This document shows, in pieces, positions 13,490-23,400 of a stretch of DNA of 64,000 nt. The stretch is taken from NCBI GenBank assembly GCA_030144725.1, contig JASKMD010000014.1, forward strand, positions 4,166,870 to 4,230,869, given 5' to 3'. The notes below the pieces were generated by a model, which worked only from the letters and a program-made list of their open reading frames with translations, ran no database searches and had not been told where the DNA came from. Every line of letters begins with the position of its first letter. The stretch's first letter is position 1. Both the position numbers and the translations under genes were made by a program. Source of the stretch: Haematococcus lacustris (Eukaryota > Chlorophyta > Chlorophyceae > Chlamydomonadales > Haematococcaceae).

Positions 13490-15274
13490 CTCATGATCTG
13501 CAGCACACCTGCAGCCGGCTGCTACCTACACAGCCGCACACCTACAGCTTGCTGTTGCTGCTGCCCATACACTCCTGCTGCTGCCCATGCACTGCTGCCC
13601 ATGCACTGCAGCCTGCTGCTGCTGCTCATGATCTGCAGCACACCTGCAGCCGGCTGCTACCTACACAGCCGCACACCTACAGCTTGCTGTTGCTGCTGCC
13701 CATACACTCCTGCTGCTGCCCATGCACTGCTGCCCATGCACTGCAGCCTGCTGCTGCTGCTCATGATCTGCAGCACACCTGCAGCCGGCTGCTACCTACA
13801 CAGCCGCACACCTACAGCTTGCTGTTGCTGCTGCCCATACACTCCTGCTGCTGCCCATGCACTGAAGCACACGTGCAACCTGCTGTTACCTGCAGCCTGC
13901 ACTGCCAGACACCTACAGCCATGGCGGGGCAGGGAGGGGTAGCGCAAGGCTGGGATGGGGTGGGGCAGGGCTGGGAGGGGGTGGGGCAAGGCTGGGAGGG
14001 GGTGGGGCAGGGCTGGAAGGGGGTGGGGCAGGGCTGGAAGGGGGTGGGGCAGGGCTGGGAGGGGGTGGGGCAGGCTGGGAGGGGGTGGGGCAGGCCTGGG
14101 AAGGGATGGGGTGGGGCAGGGATGGGATGGGGTTGGGAAGGGCTGGGAGGGGGCAACGCAAGGTTGGGATGGGGTGGGGCAGGGCTGGGATGGGGTGGGG
14201 TAGGGCTGGGAAGGGGTGGGGTAGGGCTGGGAGGGGAGGGGGTGGGGTAGGGCTGGGAGGAAGTTGGGCAGGGAAGGGCTGGGCAGGGGGGGGAGGGGCA
14301 ACGCAAGGCTGGGATGGGGTGGGGCAGGGCTGGGATGGGGTGGGGCACGTACCCTGCTGCACCCTCTACCCTAAGCTGACAACCTGCTGTTGCACCTTCC
14401 CAATACACTCCCTATATCTGCTGCTTGCTGACCCAGAGGCTGCGTGCCGGTGGGTGCACCAGCAATTGCTGCTTGCTGACCCAGAGGCTGCGTGCCGGTG
14501 GGTGTGTCAACACCTCCTGCTTGCTGACCCAGAGGCTGTGTGCCGGTGGGTGCAGCAGCACCTACTACTTGCTGACCCTTTGGACGAAGCTACGCATTCT
14601 TTCTTCAGCTCCTCCAGACGCTTCTCGCCAATGTTGCTCTTGCCAGCCATCGCCACCTACACATTCACCAGCAAGCTCATGTTGTTGCTCTTGCCTCCCC
14701 AAACACTACTCCCTTGCCTCTGCTGGCGCTCATGTTGTCGCGTTTGTTGCTGCTCCTCCTGCTGTTCCCGTAGCTCCTCCTGTTCCTGCTCTGGCTGGTG
14801 CTCGTTTTACTTCTGCTTTGTAGCACGCTGCGTTGTGGTGTGCGCGCGTGGTGGAGACTGGTCACGACATTATCGGCCTGTCCTGGGAGCTGGAGTATGG
14901 AATCCGTGGCGCACTGGTGCAACGCGAACAACGGGCCTACCCTGAACACGGTCCTGAACACGGCCCCAGACAGCGTGCAAGCCATTCATAACCGCTGTAA
15001 CCGCTGCGGCTAGGCTGCGATGCCATCGACTGATGTAGCTAAGCTTGCACCACAGTGCTTGCCTTACCTGTGGCTAATGTGGGTACAGGTTGCGAGCCGC
15101 GAAGCAGGCTGACCAGCCTTTTTGACACCTACAGCGACGCCTTCGACGCTGATGGCTTGCGCGATAGTTAGCTAGGCTACACGGCGCAAGGGAAGCCGTT
15201 TGGAGGAGGCATCCCTCTCAGGTGCTGCTCAGATGTCACTGGGAAGGGATGTGTGTGACCGGGAGACTTAACTG
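13490..15274 (-). repeat. Right arm of the large inverted repeat
   Basis: Reverse-complement partner of 10194-11768. It has only three of the 48-bp units (about 14420-14570), about twenty G-rich units of the type GGCTGGGAGGGGGTGGGGCA (13945-14345), and three copies of a 135-bp CAG-rich unit starting near 13490, 13625 and 13760. The plus-strand reading with repeated LLLADPEAACRWV is probably a shadow of the repeat. Confidence 0.65.
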
Positions 15275-15509
15275 CGCGGTTCACCGGTCACGCGCGTTAG
15301 TGTGAGATGGCAGTTACGCCTAGCAGCTGTGAATATAACTGGTTCGATTCCAGGGGGCCTCGTTACAAGCCCTATTTGCTGCCTTGTGGCCGACTGTCTC
15401 AGTGCCCGCGGCTCGAGTGCCCTCGCGGCCGGCTCAGTGTCAGTGTACATATGTGTACAGTGTCAGCGTCGCCTTTATAAGGCTGCACGCTACATTCCGT
15501 CACTACATT

Positions 15510-17260
15510 TCAAAGGATATGTTGACATTGCAGGCGAGCGAGACAGTGACGAAGAAGAAGACGAGCGGCACGTGCCTAGTGAGTAGCTCCGGCCGGCCTC
15601 CGGGCCCGCGAGAACGCTCTGACCGCTATCCACTCACAAGCTTGCCGCTGCTGGATCCAACCAAGCCGTTGATGCTGGGGTAAGTCGCGCTGATGCTCTT
15701 GCTCATGCGCCCCGAGCCCGGTCTCATCAGCCCTCCATGCAGGCAGAAATGCAGCCTTGCAATACTGTTGCTAGCAGCTTCGACATGCAACGTTTCACTA
15801 CTCGTCGACATCCTGCTGATGCTGCTATATCCCAGTCTGCTGGCTGGCAGGAGGCTGGTCCCTAGCCTGCAAGTGGGTCTACAAGTCCTTATGCTCCTGC
15901 TGCAACCCTTGAAGGTAATGGTACCTCTGCTGCCCAGCCTGCTGCCCAGCCTGCTGTGCTCAATGCTCCACGCACTGCTGCTGCTGCTGCACCTGCTGCA
16001 CGTGCTGCATGCACTGCTGCACAAGACACAGTGACCCAGGGTGCTCCTGCCTCCAGCAGGACTTCGGTGGGACAGTTCAGTCACTCCTACAAATTAGTCC
16101 CTGCGTTTGTCCCTGCGTTCTACCGACCTTGTCCGATCGGGCTGGAAATTTGATAGATGGCAGTTTTCAGAAAATAAAACATATTTTACAAGAAAAATAT
16201 TTTGAAAAAATCAACAGCTGTTGCGCTGTGGCCCGCAACCTATCCCTGCACTCATCCCTGCACTCTAGCCACAGGGCCACAGCGCATCCGCCTTTGATTT
16301 TTTCAAAATATATTTTCTGAAAAATATGTTTTGTTTTCTGCAAACTACCATCTATCAAAATTTCAGCCCGATTGGATAAGGTCGGTCAACACGCAGGGAC
16401 GGACGCAGGGATTAATTTGTAGGAGTGGTGGTCCCGGGCAGAGCCCTAGCAGGCCTGTCAATAGGCCATCAGCATCTATTCCTGCTATGCGTCAGAAGTA
16501 TGTTGAGCTAGCTGGTGGCTCTGCCCCACTCCCAACCTCTTGTGGCTCTGCCCCACTCCCAACCCTTTGTGGCTCTGCCACACTCCCACCCCCTGTTGAA
16601 CGTAGCCCCCTGTTGATCGTGCTGTCACATTCCTTGAGGGTCTTGCACTGTGCTAACAACAACCTTGACCCTGCCCTTGCACTGCCATCCTCAAATTCAA
16701 GTCCATTACGGATTCTCTTGCCTTGACACACAGTGGGTATACCCCATGGGACTATCTTTGCAAGCAATTCATTGAGATGGTAGGGGAGGACTTTGTGGCT
16801 GACCTTGACCATGCTATGACAAGCTAATGAACTTTAGGCTGGTACGCATGTGTCCAAGTGTCACCCTGTAGGAGTACATCACAAACGTGACTACAGTGGC
16901 TGCTGTGGCCACTGTGGCTCGTGGCGTTTTGCCAGGGACGTGTAGGGGCGTGCGGGGACTTCATGGTGGTAGTGGTGCCAAGGAATGGATGACACAAGCA
17001 TGCATCAACAGTGGAGCTTGTTGTGTGAACTTGATTTCAGAGCAAGCTGCTACCTGTGTGGTCCTAGGGGGGCAATACTAACGTACCCATCTGACCAGAT
17101 GGGTGAGGTGATTAATATGCTTGAGCGCTACCATGGTGTTCTCGTGCCCTTACAACCACCGTGCTCCACTCTGCACAAAGAACAACAACTTATTCATCCT
17201 ATATGCAATACTAACACACTTCGGAAACTACAGCGGACATTGCAAGACAGCTAACTGACC
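15510..17260 (+). pseudogene. Degenerate retrotransposon gag relic, interrupted by a MITE
   Basis: Plus-strand reading frames with stops and frameshifts give an Ala/Pro/Gln-rich stretch (15680-16080), which continues past the MITE at 16082-16427 with SRPVNRPSASIPAMRQKYVE. A gag-like block near 16690-16825 follows (GYTPWDYLCKQFIEMVGEDF), then a Val/Ala-rich piece and a Cys-containing piece near 17020-17070. The layout resembles the capsid region of LTR retrotransposons. No LTRs or pol were found nearby. It lies just downstream of phosphodiesterase copy 2. Confidence 0.45.
16082..16427. mobile_element. Palindromic MITE, complete copy
   Basis: Terminal inverted repeats begin CACTCCTACAAATTA and end TAATTTGTAGGAGTG. 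They are followed inward by repeated CCCTGCGT motifs and an inner palindrome around GCGCTGTGGCCC and GGGCCACAGCGC. Almost the whole 346 bp can fold into one hairpin. A second, right-truncated copy lies at 29465-29790. No target duplication is clear. Confidence 0.75.
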
Positions 17261-17469
17261 ACCTACACATGTTCCTCTCCCATAGTGTTATAGCTCCCCC
17301 AGGCTTGAAGTTGCAGTGTTGTCCTGCCAAACATAGCTTTATGCAGCTACGACAGTGTCATGACCATGAGAAAGAACACAAGCAGCAGTGCATCTGACAT
17401 CCTGTCTCAGCATGACAGCAGCAATACCAGGCATGCTTCAATGGGTATGATGGTGGAGGGATGAGGGTC

Positions 17470-20400
17470 TCAATGTACAGTACAATGGCGCCAGGCGGTG
17501 AAGTTGGTGAACAGGGGCAGGGCCACAAAATCTGTAGCCAGCAGCAAGGGGTATGCAGGCTTCAACTGCTGCTTGCATCAGATGAGGGGTCCCTGTATTG
17601 TGTTGCTTGACCAGCCCAGGCTGGCCTGCCACCCACCAAAGAAGCCGACTTGGGACTTAGTGATGCCCTGCTTGGTGCGGTCACACAGGGGCGAGATGGT
17701 CAGGCCCTGGGCCCGCTCCGCGTCGCCTTGCGCAAAGAACTCGGCCTCCAGCCGCGACACCCAGGCCAGGTGCACAGGCAGGGGCGCGGCCAGGTGGCCC
17801 AGGTCTGAGCACTTCAAAGCCATCTGCAGGGCAGCCAGCATTGGCACTGAAGTATGCGCGGCAACGCATGCAAGCCTGTAATTGCACCCTTCCACTAGCA
17901 TATCACACTCGTCACGTCTCACCTGTAAGCTAAGTAGCTTGTCTTGGTCAGACACGGGCTGGAGGTTGGCATTGATGTCTTGACTGCTGTCCTTGGCAAA
18001 GCTGCAGCACCACACGCAAGGCCGCAGACAACACTGCAGCCTGCTTCCACATGCAGGGTGCTGGCAGCGTGCAGCCCCACAGCTGCCTCCACCATGTTGA
18101 GCAGTCAGGGCAGCCAGGGCCTGGTGCTGTGCAAGGAGCAGGGTGTTCTAACCCACCTAGCAGCACTTGAGTTGGAGGACCTTGCTAGCTGCCTGCTAGT
18201 CTTCCCAGCGGCCTGGCCATCACCACCAGGGCGGTGCAAGGCGGTGAACTGGCCGATGATGCTGAAGTGCTGCTTCATGCTGCAGGGGCAGGGCCAGCCA
18301 CACAAGTCATGCAACGAGGCCAGCACCACATGCCAGGTGCACAACATCAGATAACCATTACACCAAGCCATGCATGGCAGTGCCAGCTTAGGTGGCAGAC
18401 ACATGCTGTGTAGCTCCTGCTCTAGTCATATGAGACGTGTGTCCACTGTGCAGGGCAGGGCAGAGACACAGGTTCAGCAAGGAGGCTCCACAGGCGGGAG
18501 AGGACACACAGAGCACCCACACAGCACAGAGCACTGCCAGGAAGAAGATGGCGTCATCCAAGAGACGTCTAACAAACATGCAACTACTCACTCTGTGCCC
18601 AGCACCAGCTCAATCATCAGCTTGCGCAGCCGATCATAGGTGGTCTGCAGGGGCAGGGCGGGGCAGCAGGGGAGGTGGCAGAGCTGTGGGGCGGCTGCAT
18701 CATGTCACACCCCTCTCCAGCAGCCAGCCCTGCACACCTTTGGCATGGCTTGCAGGAAGTTCATGTCAGGGTGCTTCAGCAGGCTGAAGGCGCCGGCCAG
18801 GTGGTGGTTCTCCATGGGTGACCTGCAGGGCACAGGCAGGAGGGCAGCAGCAGGGTAGGGAAGGGCAAGCAGCAGGGCACTGCAAAGACTACAGCCTGCC
18901 CTGCATGCCACTGCCTGTGAGCCTACCTGTCATTGTAGCGCAGGGCCAGCTCGTCCTGTGTCTCCACCAGCCAGTCATTGGTGCGGCCAATGTGTTGGTA
19001 GTCGTGGCACACAGCGGCCAGGTAGGCAGCCAGCTGGGTCAGGTGGTCAGCGTACCCGGGCATCAGGCCGCCACGGGTCAGCAGCATGTGCATGGTCTGG
19101 ACCACGTCCGCTGCGTGGCTGCGGTTGTGGTAGGGGTTGGCGCAGTAGCCGTCCTCAATGCGGCACAGCCACCTGGCCAGCTTGGTGTGGTCCAGGTGGG
19201 CCCAGGCTGCCAGCCCAGACTGGTGCAGCAGCCAGTAGGCCAGCACTGACAGGGGCCGGCCAGCCGTGGCAGAGGCGAGCAGGAAGGCGTCAAAGGCCCA
19301 GCTGTTGGCGCTGCTCAGGCAGGACTCCACCTGAAGCCAGCAGCACCTGATAAGGTGAGGATGGGCGCACTGGGCAGTGGGATGATGGCCAACAGCAACC
19401 ACCTAGCTGAGCCCTATGGCCCCTGGTGAAACTGCTACCAGCACACAGCCTTGCTGGCAGCCATCTATGGCAACAGCTGGCGACTTAAGTAAGAAAAACT
19501 CAACAGGATGAAGAACTATGAGGGAACCTGAAAGTAATTGAAATTCTCTTTGTCATAGGATGTGTATCAACTGGTCAGTGCAACTGCTATGATGTCATGA
19601 CGGCTGTAGGCTCACCTGGTGCACCTGACCCCTTGGACCTCTATCACCACGGCTCAGGATGGCGCGGTCAGCCCCAGCCCCAGTGAGCAGTTGCAGTGGG
19701 AGTGAGGCCGCAGCCTTGTAGCTGCCAATCCCATCATTATCGCTGTTGTGACCACCCAGGCAGGCATGGTGAGCTGCTTGGCACGTAGGGTGTTGTGAAA
19801 GCAGATGCCCAGCCTGGGCTGCCAGCAGCGCCGTCCCACTGCTGGGTGCTGGGGCTTCCGGCTGTTGTTGAGACATCATGTGCTCCAGCATGCTCCTCAC
19901 AGCAGCAGGGGAGCCAGCACCAGCGTCAGGGTGGGAAGCAGTGCAGGAGGCTGGCTGCTGGGACGAGGCCTGCTTGTGCCTGGCTGCCACCTGCTTGGAT
20001 GTGGCTGCATCCACACTGTTGCGTGATGCTAGTGGACCTGGTTGAACCAGGCAGGGAGGGGCTGGGTCACTGACAGCAGGCAGGTTGTGGCTGGCATCTG
20101 CCTGCACCTCATGCTCTTCTACTGGCCCAGCGGCTGTGCTGCTGCATGCACTCAGCACAAGTGGCTCGCTGACAGCTTCCACAGATGGGCTGGCTGCTGC
20201 TCGGGCTGCGGGAAGTCTCTCCTCCCCGTGGACTGTGATAACAGTGTGGACACTGGCATCTGGGCCTGCAACAGGACATGCATAGCAGCAACACATTAAG
20301 GAAGCAGCAGGTCCTGCTTTGGCAATGCAATGTGAAGGGACTGCTGTGTGCCAGCGGAGCAAGGGGTGGCTGGGCAGGCAGGGCAGGGTGACCGAGTGTT

Positions 20401-23400
20401 GGATGCAGGCTGGGGGGTTGTGAGGCTGGGCCCTGGAAGCCAGGGACTTCATTGGAAGCGCTGGGGACCAGCTCAGAGCGTGCCTCCTCTTCTTTTTGAC
20501 CTAGCAGCATTGGGCCAGAAGAGAAATGCAGGTTGTGGCCGATGCCTAATGCAGCACCTGGCCACATGGTTTGCCACAATGTGTTACAACACTTATCTAT
20601 CCAGCAACAATCCCCCTGCACAGCTATCTAAGCAGCTTATCACAGCGGTGTGATGAAGCAGCCCCATGGCATGGTGCACAGCAACAATGATGGTGGGTGC
20701 TGTCAGCCGTAACAATGCTGGCTATGGGTCATCACACATGCCCCCTGCACAACATCAGCAACGAGTCTAGAGATCTCTCCCACAGGATCCAAAAAGAGGT
20801 GATGCAAATGGCATGCAATGGTAACCATGCCAAACATTGTCAATGATGTATTGAGAAGCAAGTAGTTTGAAGCAAGCGACGCTGATCTGATTTAGCACGG
20901 CTCGTCAATACTGAACTCCAGGCATAGCAGTGCAAGTGAGTAGGCTAATGTCATATAGATGCTTGCAAGTTCATGAATATACATGCCTATATATATGTGT
21001 ACCGTACTCTCCCTTTTGATTCCCTATCCCGAATAGTTTTTTGTCCTTCGGGAAACCGGAAATGCTTAAACAATGTATTTTTCTGGTCTTTCGGGAAGTA
21101 GTCAAACAATTAGTTGACCTTGACGAAAGTGCCAGCAATGGACCAGTTTGTGCTCCGGGGCATCAGTGCCGCCGACGCAGCTTATAATTTGCACCGCGAG
21201 CTCCTTATGCACGACGAACAACGCTTCCAAATGTCTCTTGATCGTCAAGAGGCGACTACCTGGGACCACTAACTTTGGGCCTTCTCCACGCCTCAATCTT
21301 GCCGCATCGCCCAGCACACCTCCTGCTCTCGCACGCACCGGCAAGGCGTATGAGAACTGGTGGCAACCCTGCTAGGATTCAGCCCACCCTGGGCTGGGCC
21401 ATGGGCAGGCGGGCCAGGCTGGGGCAAAGGCTGGGGCGGCGGGCCAGGCCGGGGTGGCAACCAGGGTGGCTGCTTTGCCCCGGGCAAGGTCGAGGGAGGT
21501 GGGCCAGGCTGGGGCAAAGGCTGGGTTCACATGACAGGACAGGGTGGCAACCAGGCTAGCAACCATGTCAAGGGGGGAGGCGGCTGGTCATACACGGGCA
21601 GCCGGCCAAGGCGGGGTGCTTGCTTTGGCCAAGGCAACAGAATGGGTGGCTGCAAGAGTACGCAAGTCTGAATGCTCGAAGGCAGATGATGAGATATGCC
21701 GCCACTGCCAGCAGCGGCAGGAGGACCACGACTGTGTTAGCGAGTTACGTGCCCCGTGTGACGTGGTCAGGTGATAAGGCCACTAGAAGAGAGACTACAA
21801 CAGTTGACAATGTCAATCATATGATTTTAATGCGAGATTATTGGGGTGAGAGGCTTCATTATTTCTATGCACGAAGACGTTCTCAAATCTTACGTATAGT
21901 ATAATGTCAGAGGCCAAGCTGTTACGGGAAAATAATGACCGAGACCTCGTCGAAAGTTGCAGTAAACGACGAGGCGTAGCCGAGTCGTTTACGCAGCTTG
22001 AGACGAGGCTGAGGTCGTTATTTGAACGTGAACAGCGCGGGCCGAGACATTATACAGTATCCCTTTACATTACGGGTGGCTCGAGGCTACTACGTGTAAG
22101 TTATAAGCCAGCAGCATTAACGTGTGTACAACGCGCAACTCTGTCGCCGCACCCTGCACTTTATCAGTAAAAATCGCGGTTAGGCAGCGGTTGACGCACT
22201 TTCTCAGTAAAATTTGCGGTTAGGCGGTGGTTACAGTAAAACAGCGGCACTTTTTCAGTAAAAATTGCGGTTAGGCAGCGGTTACAGTAAAAGTCTGCAC
22301 TTTTCCAGTAAAATTAGCGGTTAGGCAGCGGTTACAGTAAAACTCCGCGGAGGCCACGCTGTCTCCGGCATCCTACAGCCACGCACACACCCTGTCCATA
22401 GTTGTGGCGAGCAGCGCAACCTCTCCGGACCAGCTCCTGCAAGCCGTGCAAGTCGCGGTTAAATGTCACTGGGGTCACATCCCCTATACAGTCCAGCATC
22501 CTTCCACGCACACAAACTACCGCTATGCCAAACAACGTCATAACATCGGACTGCGAGGTCGAAGAGGAAGACTGCGAGATTGAGGAGGAAGACTGCGGCG
22601 ATGACATGTCCATCGGATAAATTCAACCTGCTACCACCCATTGACATCGCTACTGCACGTCTAGCGGCAGCTAGGATCAATGGTGAGTCCCTAATCAGAC
22701 TGTTGACTAGCGTTGACTGTTTGACTCCTGGCGGTTACGGTGTTACGATGTTGCGATGCAGAGGAAGCTCCGAGCAAGGAGACACCTCCTATTGCGCCAG
22801 TCGCAACAGCAGCAGTGCCGGTCCCAGCAGTCGCAACAGCCACAATGCCGGTCCCAGCAAGCAACGTAGCACCCGTTCCCACCAGGAGATCTGGACGCCT
22901 GTCAGGCAAGGCCGCAGGTAATCGGTACCGTCTCATGTTAGTCGCTGACTTACCCCGCTACCAAGACTGACATTGTACTAGATGCCATGATATGCAGGAG
23001 AGGATGCAGAAGAGGATGCCGTGTTAAGGGCATTCATCAAGGCTCCCAAGTTCGCTGATTTGGCAACACGAAGCAAGGCAGCCGCCTCGACCCAAGCCAA
23101 AGACAAGAGTCAACTCAAGACCAGCTACCAGATGTTTGAGGATGTGCTAGATAACGGCACATACGCTGGTCAATGACCCGCTGACCTAGCTAAGGCCTGC
23201 CTTGCCCCGCCCCCCATGTACAATATAATCATCGTTTGTATTGCCATGCAGATGGTGAGGTAGCTTCTGAAGAGGTTATGGCTGCGTTGCGACTATTCCT
23301 CCGGCAGCGCCCTGTCACTTTCGAAGAGCGCTGCAGCCACCTGTATGAGTGCTACATGAAGAATCCCAAGGTTCTGTGCATGGTGTTGTGCACCCTTGCA

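Larger units (their letters stand above)
10194..15274. mobile_element. Large inverted-repeat (foldback-like) element
   Basis: The sequence from 10194 (CAGTTAAGTCTCCCGGTCAC) rightward is the reverse complement of the sequence from 15274 leftward. Arms run to about 11768 on the left and 13490 on the right, leaving a spacer of about 1.7 kb. Outer arm sequence (10194-10890 and 14575-15274) is nearly identical. Inner parts differ in copy number of a 48-bp repeat and of G-rich and CAG-rich units. Each arm contains the same short ORFs, but no transposase is recognised. It could be a foldback transposon, a non-autonomous element, or a head-to-head duplication. Class and target duplication are unresolved. 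Confidence 0.7.

Noticed and set aside
13342..14945. Two long plus-strand ORFs (302 and 286 codons) in the right inverted-repeat arm
   Set aside because: They run across tandem units whose length is a multiple of three, and change with unit number between arms; no domain is visible.
10194..15274. CRISPR-like array in the direct repeats of the spacer or arms
   Set aside because: Units are contiguous or unevenly spaced with no regular unique spacers, and the DNA is eukaryotic nuclear.
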